Origin: a virus
DNA length: 44,300 bases
Reading direction: 5' to 3' (one strand)
Virus record (IMG/VR): IMGVR_UViG_3300000956_000057
Location: 1-44,300 of that record
In this document: positions 29,875-38,097 of the stretch, one piece after another
How positions within the stretch are numbered: the first letter of the stretch is position 1
Layout of the letters: each line of letters opens with the position of its first letter
Notes under the pieces: generated by a model
The model's input: the letters and a program-made list of their open reading frames with translations, nothing else
Database searches by the model: none
Told to the model about the DNA's origin: nothing
Position numbers and translations under genes: made by a program

Positions 29875-30966
29875 TCAAGTCTTGATGATGAACTTCACGG
29901 TATTGTACGGTTGGATGTTGTTGTGAGCTCCACCACCGCCTGTGTTCTGGTTGGTGGGCGTGGTGTTCTGGGTCGGAGCCGTACGAAAACCATATGTGGT
30001 CGTGGTTCCCGAAACGTTATACAACGTTCCCGCGCCACCATCGGTAAGAGCGCCACTTCCTTGAAACCCATGAAGGTGCTGGTTCTGAATATGCGTGTGC
30101 GAAGGCATTTCAGCAGAGGTCAACGTATGTGTCTTTGCTCCGCCGGTCTTGCCTCGAGTATCAAACTCGGTCTGCGTAGTATCGAATCCGACGGGAACGC
30201 GACCGCGCATATCCGGAACATTGAACGTGGTTGAGCCGTCGCCAACACCGTAGTTCGTTCCAATGAGTGCGAAAAGCGCGGCGTACGTTGTTCGACTGAT
30301 CGCTTGACCTTCGCACAAGGTCCAACCCGCAGGAGCATTTGCCGCGGGCCAGATTTTCATTTCCCCGGTTATTCCCTGGGATTCAGAATTTCCCTGCGTG
30401 CTAACCCGCTGCCACGCGGTCCATCCTCCGCCGCCTGTCGAAGTGTGATGTGTTCGGAACCACGCGTTAGCGAGTACGGTTCCGCCATTGGCGGCATACA
30501 ACGTCTGCACACATCGATCGTTGGTCTGATTGACGGTGATAATACTGCCAAATCCTGTGTTGACAGACCATCCGGATCCGGAACCGATGAGCGTAATCGA
30601 TACACCAACCGGATATGCTGATGGAAGAGCACTCTCCGCCGGCGCAGTGATTTGCGTGATGCGAGAAAGACCAGGATATGCCTCGAGCGTATCGATTCGG
30701 GCATCATAATTCGCGAGACTCGCAGGCGTAACTGCACGAGCAGCATCCGTATGCGCATCAGTTTCGGCTGTTGTTGCAAGTTCGACATAGCCGGCTTGGG
30801 TCGTACTGGCTGGGGGGACAGCAAGCAAAGCATCTCCGGCGTCGATCTCCGTACCGTTATGCTGCACTAGGATGAGGTGTCCGGAGCCGTCGATGTAACC
30901 ATCAACGATGGCGTTGTCTTCAATCGCTTGAGAACGTGCTGCCGTAAATACGTCAACAGTACCCAC
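29875..30966 (-). CDS. tail collar-domain fibre
   Basis: A 363-residue protein starting at GTG 30966 (AAGGAGG eight bases upstream). An N-terminal part with VELATTAETDAHTDAARAVT (a phage fibre repeat motif) leads to a central beta region and a C-terminal tail collar domain: MKIWPAANAPAGWTLCEGQA, then FALIGTNYGVGDGSTTFNVP, DMRGRVPVGFD, and EMPSHTHIQNQHLHGFQG, ending PYNTVKFIIKT. Such fibres trimerise and contact the receptor. Its place between the tail-tube paralogues and the tape measure is unusual. Confidence 0.85.
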   Translation of the reverse strand: MGTVDVFTAARSQAIEDNAIVDGYIDGSGHLILVQHNGTEIDAGDALLAVPPASTTQAGYVELATTAETDAHTDAARAVTPASLANYDARIDTLEAYPGLSRITQITAPAESALPSAYPVGVSITLIGSGSGWSVNTGFGSIITVNQTNDRCVQTLYAANGGTVLANAWFRTHHTSTGGGGWTAWQRVSTQGNSESQGITGEMKIWPAANAPAGWTLCEGQAISRTTYAALFALIGTNYGVGDGSTTFNVPDMRGRVPVGFDTTQTEFDTRGKTGGAKTHTLTSAEMPSHTHIQNQHLHGFQGSGALTDGGAGTLYNVSGTTTTYGFRTAPTQNTTPTNQNTGGGGAHNNIQPYNTVKFIIKT

Positions 30967-30978
30967 AGAACCTCCTTC

Positions 30979-31701
30979 CTAGAGCGAACTGATCCGATAC
31001 GTATAGCCGCTCACAAACACTACAGACGGCCAAGAAATTCGATACGTCCCGGATCCCAAATCTTGAACCGCTTCATCCGGACCTTCAATGGTGTAACTCC
31101 CATCCCCATTATCGGTCACTTTCAGGATGGAATTTTCATCGAAGAGCTCGAGAACTTGATCCGGATTTGGTAGTTGAGGTGTGTTGACATCACTGCCATA
31201 CAACAAATCCTCAAGCGCCTCAATGGTCCAAGAATATGCATCTGCAGTTTCGATCACGAGATGCGCACTGGGCCGAGCTCCTGGAATCGTGTCGGTCGTT
31301 GTCGAGAAGTTCCAAACGAACAGATCCGTTTCGGATTGTTGGTGGGAAATCCCCGCCGGGGAAATTATCACGTTGTATACCAGATGAAGTGTTGAACTTT
31401 CGCCCTTCATCGTGCGATATGACAACCCGAAAGGATCTTTACGCCAGTCGTCGCTCAACGGCTCGTACAGCGAGTCAGGATATGTATACGCCTGGATTGT
31501 TCCCGCGAACTCCTCGGGATGCCGACGGGAATATGTCTTCGCCCCGTCAATATACCGAAACGAAAGCTCCGCGCCTGAAGTGTCATCTTGGATGGAGACT
31601 AAACCGTCCCACGTCTCGCCAGGGCCGACTCGCGGGTAGAATACACCACGATCGAGACCTGTCTCATAAAGCCGTGGTTGATTCCACGTCAATCTGGTCA
31701 T
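30979..31701 (-). CDS. tail tube paralogue, copy 3
   Basis: A 240-residue protein starting at ATG 31701 (ATGA overlap with copy 2). Shared signatures with the tail tube protein at 32905: RLYETGLDRGVFYPRVGPG at the N-terminus, YIDGAKTYSRRHPEEFAGTI, DPFGLSYRTMKGE, HLVYNVIISPAGIS, and ALEDLLYGSDVNTPQLPNPD at the end. The C-terminal extension (about 50 residues, ending in SGYTYRISSL) differs. It is probably a minor tail component. Copy 2 follows the chaperone, then this copy, so the three genes are not simply adjacent. Confidence 0.75.
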   Translation of the reverse strand: MTRLTWNQPRLYETGLDRGVFYPRVGPGETWDGLVSIQDDTSGAELSFRYIDGAKTYSRRHPEEFAGTIQAYTYPDSLYEPLSDDWRKDPFGLSYRTMKGESSTLHLVYNVIISPAGISHQQSETDLFVWNFSTTTDTIPGARPSAHLVIETADAYSWTIEALEDLLYGSDVNTPQLPNPDQVLELFDENSILKVTDNGDGSYTIEGPDEAVQDLGSGTYRISWPSVVFVSGYTYRISSL

Positions 31702-32336
31702 GGCGAGAACAACGCAATGATCTCATCCGGCAACGGAAGGCGAGCAGTGTGACTGTCGTCTCCGTAGAGAATATCTTCCAACGCAGAGAGTGCAATCCCG
31801 TCGGCGTAACGAGAATCGACAACCATGTGTGCCGTAGGACGATATCCTGTGATGGCCGGCGCCATCGTCGCAATCGACCATGTCAGACGAAGCGGATCTA
31901 CACTGTTGTCGATGGTCGAGCTCGATCGCTGCGGAGGGGCAGCAAGCGCGTTATACACGACGTGGAGTTTCAATCCGAAGTCTGTCCCATCGACGTCGTT
32001 GCCGATCATCGTCCGATATGAGAATCCGAAAGGAACACGAGGTTGTTGCGTAGCGTACAGACCGTTCTGGATCGGAACGGCTCCATCACAAGGAGCGAAC
32101 TCCGGAGGGGCCGAAAACGCCGTGATGGAAGCTTCATACTCCTCGGCCGAAGACAGATTCAGGTATTTCATGCCGTCGATGTAGAACGGTCGAGGATCAC
32201 CGCCTGAAGGGTTCTCCGAAACGGACAGCAATCCCATCCATGGAACACCAGGACTCGAGCCGACGTACAAAACGCCTTGGTCGACACCAGTCTCATAGAA
32301 TCGTTGACCAGCGATTCCCCATTCAAGACGTGGCAT
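31698..32336 (-). CDS. tail tube paralogue, copy 2
   Basis: A 212-residue protein starting at ATG 32336 after GAGGAGGAG. N-terminal RFYETGVDQGVLYVGSSPG, central YIDGMKYLNLSSAEEYEASI and VPFGFSYRTMIGNDVDGTDF, and C-terminal ALEDILYGDDSHTARLPLPD follow the tail tube protein at 32905 closely. It lacks the C-terminal Ig-like domain of that protein and stops after DEIIALFSP, exactly where the extra domain would start. It may cap the tube or serve as a minor tail protein. Confidence 0.75.
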   Translation of the reverse strand: MPRLEWGIAGQRFYETGVDQGVLYVGSSPGVPWMGLLSVSENPSGGDPRPFYIDGMKYLNLSSAEEYEASITAFSAPPEFAPCDGAVPIQNGLYATQQPRVPFGFSYRTMIGNDVDGTDFGLKLHVVYNALAAPPQRSSSTIDNSVDPLRLTWSIATMAPAITGYRPTAHMVVDSRYADGIALSALEDILYGDDSHTARLPLPDEIIALFSP

Positions 32337-32348
32337 GTACTCCTCCTC

Positions 32349-32885
32349 TCATCCTCGAGTTCCCGTTTGAGCGCGACGTTGTTGGTTGAGTTCGCGATTG
32401 CGACGAGCAATCTCTTGAGGGGTCATCTTCTTTGCCGGGGTGTTCTTCAGATTACACACTCGAATAAGTGTCAACAGACGATTCAAATGCCAATGTTGAC
32501 ATTCAAATGGAATCTGCATCGTGATCATCCAGTAGTAGATGAGCTCAGCTGTGATGACTTCTCGGTTACGTTGCGTGGACTGTTTCTCAGTGAACCACGT
32601 TGCCGTCATCTTCGCCGCGATGTAGTCCTGAATCTGCTTGATGTGCTTCTCGTCCAGGTGATGCAATGTTTCAGAACAGAAGTCGGGGGAAATCACCATG
32701 AACTCAATGTAAGCCAACGTCTCTTCCGGCGTCTTGTCGGAAGCGAGGAAAGCTTTCTCGAAACGTGACTCCCATTTTGAAAGTGAGACCAAAGAATGCT
32801 CGAGCTCGAGCTTCGTGGTCTCGTAGATGAACTCTTCTTTCGCTTCATCGTACGATTCCGAAAGCGTTACTTCGAGCTCGAGCAT
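32349..32885 (-). CDS. tail assembly chaperone
   Basis: A 178-residue protein of a family placed between tail tube and tape measure genes in many phages: LELEVTLSESYDEAKEEFIY, then LEHSLVSLSKWESRFEKAFL, EVITAELIYYWMITMQIPFE and WHLNRLLTLIRVCNLKNTPA. It would coat or fold the tape measure during tail assembly. Unlike lambda G/GT, I see no clear slippery site near the 3' end, so a frameshifted longer product is not supported. The start is ATG at 32885 after GGGAGG. Confidence 0.8.
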   Translation of the reverse strand: MLELEVTLSESYDEAKEEFIYETTKLELEHSLVSLSKWESRFEKAFLASDKTPEETLAYIEFMVISPDFCSETLHHLDEKHIKQIQDYIAAKMTATWFTEKQSTQRNREVITAELIYYWMITMQIPFECQHWHLNRLLTLIRVCNLKNTPAKKMTPQEIARRNRELNQQRRAQTGTRG

Positions 32886-32904
32886 TCTTAGCCTCCCATC
32901 AGGA

Positions 32905-33777
32905 TCAGTAGGTGAACAGCCAGTCGTCGTCCACGACGTCGGGGAACACGTAGCCGGCGTTCGGACGCGCCACGACCACCTTGCTCTGGCCCGTGGTCAG
33001 CGCCGGCTGCGCACCGGTCACGATCTCGTCGTTGATGTAGTAGGTCACGCCGGTCACCGTCGGGATGGTGATGACGTGCGTGGTGCCGTTGTACGTCGGC
33101 TCCGTCGGAGTCACCTCGGTGATGGTGCCGGCGAACAGGGCGAGAACGTCGTCCGGCGACGGAAGAGACGGATCGGTGCCGACGGTGCCGTAGAGGAAGT
33201 CCTCCAGCGCCGCCAGAGCATCGGCGTCGACCTTGGTCGAGTCGATGACGATCGTCGACGTCGGCTTGCCGCCGGCCCACGGCACCGGAGTGGTGGTGAA
33301 GTCCCACGAGAACTCGACCGCCTCGGGCGAGTCGTTGATCGTGGTGTTCGCCTTCTCCGACGGCGACGCCAGGGCTCCGTACACCAGGTGCAGCTTGTAG
33401 CCGTAGTCGGGACCGAGCAGGTCGTTGCCGATCCGCGTCCGGTACGACAGACCGAACGTCTTGCGGCTCTGCTGACCGACCGTCACGCCGACCTGAGGCT
33501 CGGCCGAGCCGTCACACTGGCCGAACTCGTCCGGGTAGGTGTAGGCGGTGATCGTTCCGCCGAACTCCTCCGCGGAAACCAGGTTCAGGTACTTGATGTT
33601 GTCCGCGTACTGCGGGTTGGCCTCGGCGCCCGACGGCGAATCGGTGATGCCCGTGAGACCGTTCCAGCCGTAGCCGGCGATGTAGGCTCCGACATTGTTG
33701 GGGATGTACAGGACACCGCGATCGACACCGGTCTCGTAAAGACGCTGGCCGACCTGGTCCCAAACGACCTTGGTCAA
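32905..33777 (-). CDS. major tail (tube) protein with C-terminal Ig-like domain
   Basis: A 290-residue protein. The likely start is TTG 33777 (GGGAG six bases upstream, TTGACCAAGG), because the family begins with (A)LTKVVWDQVGQRLYETGVDR. A tube domain (about 1-205) is followed by a short linker and a C-terminal beta domain (EPTYNGTTHVITIPTVTGVT ... WLFTY), which is homologous to the last domain of the capsid fusion at 34423. The gene's GC is higher and codon use more biased than in the neighbouring connectors, as expected for an abundant virion protein. Confidence 0.85.
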   Translation of the reverse strand: MTKVVWDQVGQRLYETGVDRGVLYIPNNVGAYIAGYGWNGLTGITDSPSGAEANPQYADNIKYLNLVSAEEFGGTITAYTYPDEFGQCDGSAEPQVGVTVGQQSRKTFGLSYRTRIGNDLLGPDYGYKLHLVYGALASPSEKANTTINDSPEAVEFSWDFTTTPVPWAGGKPTSTIVIDSTKVDADALAALEDFLYGTVGTDPSLPSPDDVLALFAGTITEVTPTEPTYNGTTHVITIPTVTGVTYYINDEIVTGAQPALTTGQSKVVVARPNAGYVFPDVVDDDWLFTY

Positions 33778-33788
33778 GGTGATCTCCC

Positions 33789-34103
33789 TTAGTAATACAG
33801 GTTGAAAACGTCGTGGTTCAGGTTTTGCGCCACGTAGGACCGGTTGTACAGACACAGCGGTAGCCTGGCGAGCTTTTCGACCATGCTTGTGTCCGGAGAT
33901 CCGCTGGAAATATACGTCAGCATGTATCGTTGCTGAAACCGATACCCGAAGTTGTTCGCAAAGTCCGTACTTGCATTGTCTCGCTTGTAGATGATGCAAG
34001 GATACAGAATTTGGTCACCCGGGGGCGGTTGGAAATATACACGGTCTGAACCGAGCAAAGTCTCCAACATTGCTTGGAGACTAAGGCGTCGGGACGGGTC
34101 CAT
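33789..34103 (-). CDS. tail terminator/completion protein
   Basis: A 104-residue protein from ATG 34103 (GGGAGG eight bases upstream, 23-base overlap with the upstream gene). RLSLQAMLETLLGSDRVYFQ with PPPGDQILYPCIIYKRDNAS, then QRYMLTYISSGSPD and a final LNHDVFNLYY, match the tail terminator or completion family found just after head-closure genes. It would stop tube growth and join the tail to the head. The position directly upstream of the major tail gene supports this. Confidence 0.75.
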   Translation of the reverse strand: MDPSRRLSLQAMLETLLGSDRVYFQPPPGDQILYPCIIYKRDNASTDFANNFGYRFQQRYMLTYISSGSPDTSMVEKLARLPLCLYNRSYVAQNLNHDVFNLYY

Positions 34104-34410
34104 GATATTTTCCTCCCAACCGCAACCAGAGACGTGGCCGCCGAACGTCCACTTCGGCGACTTTCCGCAGACCCCCCTGCCACCGAATATATCGAATGGC
34201 TTGGAAGTTTTCGAACGCGTACGGATCCGCCACAATCGAGATAGCATTGCCGATAACCATTTCATCGTTAACGCTATCTGTCGACTCCCGGAGTCTGTTA
34301 GACAGTCGTTCAACGTCCCCGTAATAGGTACGCTCAACAATAGTGTCTACCCAGACTCCGGGAGCTGTTTCGACGGATTCGCCGTAACCGACCTCACCGC
34401 GAAACTTCAT
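34081..34410 (-). CDS. head closure/connector protein
   Basis: A 109-residue protein. GEVGYGESVETAPGVWVDTI at the start, then ERTYYGDVERLSNRLREST, ISIVADPYAFENFQAIRYIR and RRPRLWLRLGGKYHGPVPTP at the end form a pattern of head-closure (Hc1-like) proteins of HK97-type siphophages. It follows the major capsid gene by 12 bases and overlaps the tail terminator gene. The start is ATG at 34410 with a poor ribosome site, so translation may depend on the upstream gene. Confidence 0.75.
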   Translation of the reverse strand: MKFRGEVGYGESVETAPGVWVDTIVERTYYGDVERLSNRLRESTDSVNDEMVIGNAISIVADPYAFENFQAIRYIRWQGGLRKVAEVDVRRPRLWLRLGGKYHGPVPTP

Positions 34411-34422
34411 GGCGAGATATCG

Positions 34423-36411
34423 TTACGCAGCCGGACGAGAGAACGTCCAGGTGGTCTCCTCCGCCGGCGTGGACATGAAGTACCCGGTCGCCGGGTACGC
34501 CCGCACCGTCAGGTGGGCGCCAGCCGCCAGGGCCGACTGAGCACCGGAGGACAGCGTCGCGTTGGTCTCCGCGTTCTTGTAGGTCACGCCGGTCTGCGAC
34601 GGGATCGTGACGACGAAGGTGGAAGTGTTGAAGGTCGGCGCCGGTGCCGTCACCTGAACGTTGGTGGTGGTCGTGGTACGGATGACCATCGCCGACTTGA
34701 TCATGGTGAGTGCGCCCGACAGCCGGGTCTCGATCAGGTACTTGAACTGGTTGTAGTCGATGTCGAAGTCGTCGAACAGCGTGACCTCGCCGCCCTTGTC
34801 CGTACCGACGTTGTAGTCGGACAGGTTGACGATGACGCCGAGGATGTCGGATCCGGCCCGCTCCACGATCTGGCGCGGAACCTCCACGATCTCGTCGACG
34901 TTGAGCGCCAGGGCGAGCTCGGCCTTGTTGTTCCACAGGCGCCGGCCCAGGGTGTCCTTGGTCAGCAGCATCTCGACGATGAGCGACGGCGTCGCGTACA
35001 GCTTCGGCGAACCCGTACCCAAGTAGAACTGCCGGGCGCGGAGGATGGTCTCGACGATCTCCTCGTAGTTCGGCGTACCGGTGAGGTTGACGTACACGGG
35101 CGTCGCGAACAGCTCGTTCTCGTTCACGATCGCGCGGATGCCGGCGCCCTCGGCGGCACTTCCCGGGTCCTTGATCTTGTCCTCGTCACCGACGTCGCGG
35201 CCGTCCGAGAAGATGATGGCGGAGGCCAGCTCCTCCTCGAGCATGACGCGCATCTCGGCCTTCATGATCGGCACGATGTCGACGTCGATGTCGAGCAGGT
35301 CGTCGCGGTCCAGCTTCTGCTTCTTGTAGACCGTGGTCGGCGACGTGGTCCGACGCAGGAGACCGAACCACTCCTCCTTCTTGTAGTTCCCGGTGATGTA
35401 GCCCTTGGCCCGAGCGTCGTCCTGGGTGATGTCGGCCCAGACCGTCTTGACCCGCGAGAAGGGGCTGCGGCCCAGGCTGTTCAGCACGCCGGAGACCCAC
35501 GCCGTCTGCCGCTTGATCCACTGGAAGGTGTTGCCGTCGGGGTTCTTCGCGTCCGGGAACAGGACGTCGAGGTTGGTGATCCCGTGCGCGAGACCATAGG
35601 CCTCCACCGCGGCCTTCAGCGAGCCACGACGCTCGGCGTCGGCGAGGATCCCCTTCATGGCGTCGTGAGACAACGTGTGCTGGTCCTCGCCGGCGGCCTG
35701 ACCGGCCTGCTGCTCGAAGACGTTCCGCTTGCCGGTCATGTCCGAGTTGTTTCCTTCCTCGTGTTCGAGATTGTTGTCCGAACTGTCGGCCTGCGCCATG
35801 GCGTCGCCGTCCTGCTTCTGCCGAAGAGCTTCTCCGACCATGAAATGCAGAACCTGCTTCTCCTCGGGGAGCATGGCGTCGTAGATCTCCTGGATGGTCG
35901 CTCCGCCGGCATCCTCCGCGTGCTCGACCACCTCTGTTGCCGAGTGCTCCAGACCCTCCATCATCCGGATGACAGCCTCATCCTCCACCGTGGTGAAGTC
36001 GTTGGGGTCTTCCGAGTGTTGGACCTGTACGAAATCGATGACGGCCTTGGGGTTGGCGCCGGCCAACACAAGACTCACCTCGCGGATGATGCCATGAAGC
36101 ACCTGCTTGGCGTGCTCCTTGAGCTGGTTTGCGAAGATGGACATGGAACGAATGTCCCCATGCAGGACCATCTTCTTGGCGTGAAGGCCGCCCGGAGTAT
36201 CGTTCAGGTAGGCGTACCCGTACATGCCATCGTCACGAGCCTCGAGCTTGACGTGACCGAGGACATTCTCGACGTTGCCGTGCGTGTGCTGCCACACGAG
36301 AGGGACCGTCGCACCGTGCATGTGAGCAAATGCCTGCGGCGTGATGGTCCTACCGTCGGAGCACTTGACGCCAGCCTTCGTGACGTATCCGCTGAAGTCA
36401 GCTTCTGTCAT
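34423..36411 (-). CDS. fused prohead protease - major capsid protein (HK97 type)
   Basis: A 662-residue fusion. Residues 1-130 are an S78-type prohead protease: a His in VPLVWQHTHGN (about 42-44), DIRSMSIFAN with the catalytic-type Ser at about 91, and IIREVSLVLAGANPKA. An acidic, helical scaffold-like linker (about 130-225) follows, then an HK97-fold capsid domain from DMTGKRNVFEQQ (Met225) to about 565 (KGYITGNYKKEEWFGLLRRT, VERAGSDILGVIVNLSDYNV, TRLSGALTMIKSAMVI). The last 85 residues are an Ig-like domain (TVVTIP-type, TGVTYKNAETN). A start at ATG 35739 inside the gene, after GAGGAAGGAA, could also yield free capsid protein. Confidence 0.85.
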   Translation of the reverse strand: MTEADFSGYVTKAGVKCSDGRTITPQAFAHMHGATVPLVWQHTHGNVENVLGHVKLEARDDGMYGYAYLNDTPGGLHAKKMVLHGDIRSMSIFANQLKEHAKQVLHGIIREVSLVLAGANPKAVIDFVQVQHSEDPNDFTTVEDEAVIRMMEGLEHSATEVVEHAEDAGGATIQEIYDAMLPEEKQVLHFMVGEALRQKQDGDAMAQADSSDNNLEHEEGNNSDMTGKRNVFEQQAGQAAGEDQHTLSHDAMKGILADAERRGSLKAAVEAYGLAHGITNLDVLFPDAKNPDGNTFQWIKRQTAWVSGVLNSLGRSPFSRVKTVWADITQDDARAKGYITGNYKKEEWFGLLRRTTSPTTVYKKQKLDRDDLLDIDVDIVPIMKAEMRVMLEEELASAIIFSDGRDVGDEDKIKDPGSAAEGAGIRAIVNENELFATPVYVNLTGTPNYEEIVETILRARQFYLGTGSPKLYATPSLIVEMLLTKDTLGRRLWNNKAELALALNVDEIVEVPRQIVERAGSDILGVIVNLSDYNVGTDKGGEVTLFDDFDIDYNQFKYLIETRLSGALTMIKSAMVIRTTTTTNVQVTAPAPTFNTSTFVVTIPSQTGVTYKNAETNATLSSGAQSALAAGAHLTVRAYPATGYFMSTPAEETTWTFSRPAA

Positions 36412-37648
36412 TTTGACTGTTGCCTCCCGCTTCTGGTATTGGTGGTTGAGATGCGGTCTCCGACGGCGGAGCCGGCATGTTTGGATTCTGGAGCTTGTTG
36501 GCTTCCGGCTCCCGAGAGGGCTTCCATCCGATCACGACACGAATGTCGTTGGGCGCAGCCACCGTGTTTCGAACCAGCTTGTCGGCAATGTCGGCAATCT
36601 TGCCGATCGGAACGAGCTTGAACGGGTCACGGAAGTAGGCGATCGATTGCCCCTGCGTTCTGGCGGTCTTGGTGAGGAAAGTTCGACGCATGGCTTCAAC
36701 AACAGCTTGGATGATGGGCTCAACCGTGCTGTTGTAATAGTGCAGCATGGCTTCTTCGTTGGCGGTACCGTTCATGATCTCGGGGGTGAGACCCAACTGA
36801 CCATACAGCATGTTCGTCAGATACTCGACCGTCTTGAGAAGGTTGTTCTCGGCCGGTCGGTTCAGCTGTGTGATCTTTTCGGTACCATCAGCATAAGCAA
36901 TGCCGTACTTACTGCTCTTCAGTTGGAACTCGATTTCGGTTCGTCTCTGCTCAGCCTGCTTACGTCGAGCTTCCGATTTCACAACGTAGGGAAGCTGAAT
37001 AATGAGATCGAGTTTCCCCGAACTTGCTTGCTCATCGACGACATCCAGCAACGCCAACTTGCGGATCAATCGTTGAAGTGTCGAGTTTCGTTCATTCATG
37101 ACTGCATAGAAAGGATTCTCTACGATCGCCACGAATTTCTTCTCGAGCGTGATCTCTTCCCGACGACCAACTCGTTCGTTGTAGACACTCACCCGCACGT
37201 GATTTGGGAACCACGCTTTAATTTCACCGACACGCATCGTATTGATGTCATATCCACCGGTGATGTTCGGATTGAGTGTTGTGTCAATAGGAACGATTGC
37301 TGCGCAGCCCTTGTCGAAGAGCGTCATCACAATGTCCTGCTTGAACGCCAAAGGAGCTTGATCAAGATTCGCCTGAGTCTTGAAGCACTCGTTCAGCTCG
37401 CTTCGAATATCTTCCTTGTACCTGTCGTCTTCATCCACTCGAACATGACGAATGTCGATTGCCGCGACATCCAATGAAATACGAGTATAGATGGAAGAGA
37501 CAATGGACTGCTCGTTCGTTGCACTGAACCGAGAACGATCCGGCCTATTAGCGTAGCCGGAGTAATCGGAATATGATCGATCAAGCACGTCGTAATCAGG
37601 GTTCAGAAAGGCATTCCAAGCATGCGCCAACCGGTCTTTGACTCCCAT
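36398..37648 (-). CDS. portal protein
   Basis: A 416-residue protein starting at ATG 37648 (GGAGG four bases upstream). An N-terminal SATNEQSIVSSIYTRISLDV, then AIDIRHVRVDEDDRYKEDIR, a stem region with PLAFKQDIVMTLFDKGCAAI, and NLLKTVEYLTNMLYGQLGLT with PEIMNGTANEEAMLHYYN are the phage portal pattern (HK97-type family). The dodecameric ring sits at the head vertex, binds the terminase and passes DNA. It is followed by the protease-capsid fusion with a 14-base overlap. The Pro/Gln-rich tail is short. Confidence 0.85.
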   Translation of the reverse strand: MGVKDRLAHAWNAFLNPDYDVLDRSYSDYSGYANRPDRSRFSATNEQSIVSSIYTRISLDVAAIDIRHVRVDEDDRYKEDIRSELNECFKTQANLDQAPLAFKQDIVMTLFDKGCAAIVPIDTTLNPNITGGYDINTMRVGEIKAWFPNHVRVSVYNERVGRREEITLEKKFVAIVENPFYAVMNERNSTLQRLIRKLALLDVVDEQASSGKLDLIIQLPYVVKSEARRKQAEQRRTEIEFQLKSSKYGIAYADGTEKITQLNRPAENNLLKTVEYLTNMLYGQLGLTPEIMNGTANEEAMLHYYNSTVEPIIQAVVEAMRRTFLTKTARTQGQSIAYFRDPFKLVPIGKIADIADKLVRNTVAAPNDIRVVIGWKPSREPEANKLQNPNMPAPPSETASQPPIPEAGGNSQNDRS

Positions 37649-37680
37649 CAAACCTCCTTCCTTGGCTGACCGGCCGCCAT

Positions 37681-38097
37681 TTAACCCACGTATTGCGGCG
37701 AGTTCTTGTAGGCGTTCAGCACTTTAGTTGCGTTCTTCTTCTGCTCTCGCATTCTCGATTTGACAACGAGAACGCCAACGCCTCCAGACAGAAGAGCAGC
37801 AACGACCTTCTCGCCCGTCGTCGCTCGGCTTGCGACGGATACATCGCCACTCTTCAAGCCTTCGTCGGCGATCTTGCTGACCTTCTGAGCCAATTGCCTA
37901 CGCTTAGCCTGGCTGGCGCCGACAGACTGAGCGTTCAAGGTATGAAGTTGGTTGATTCGATCGTTGTGCCGACCACGAGCCGCGTGAATATCGGCAGTTG
38001 TCGGCTTAGGGGCTTTTCGTTCGCCCCAACGCATACCTTTCACGCCGAAGTGCATGAGCTCTTCCAGCGAGGGCTTATCATCCCTCACAATTCTCAT
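37681..38097 (-). CDS. HYG/WG-tag protein next to the terminase, copy 2
   Basis: A 138-residue basic protein from ATG 38097 (ATGA overlap with the terminase stop). Its N-terminus contains ELMHFGVKGMRWGERK (about 13-28), a motif also found in the gene at 39848. A helical, Lys/Arg-rich body (HAARGRHNDRINQLHTL ... KKNATKVLNAYKNSPQYVG) and a short hydrophobic stretch (VVAALLSGGVGVLVV) follow. Such small tag-bearing proteins are found in many phages near terminase and portal genes; their function is unknown and could be virion internal or head-associated. Confidence 0.7.
   Translation of the reverse strand: MRIVRDDKPSLEELMHFGVKGMRWGERKAPKPTTADIHAARGRHNDRINQLHTLNAQSVGASQAKRRQLAQKVSKIADEGLKSGDVSVASRATTGEKVVAALLSGGVGVLVVKSRMREQKKNATKVLNAYKNSPQYVG

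Noticed and set aside
32349-32470. Programmed frameshift in the tail assembly chaperone
   Set aside because: I see no slippery heptamer near the 3' end, and the next frame is occupied by a gene with its own strong ribosome site.
33991-36621. 876-codon open frame on the plus strand
   Set aside because: Antisense to the protease-capsid fusion and connectors. The strong codon bias of the capsid gene leaves few stop codons on the other strand; no domain is visible in the translation.
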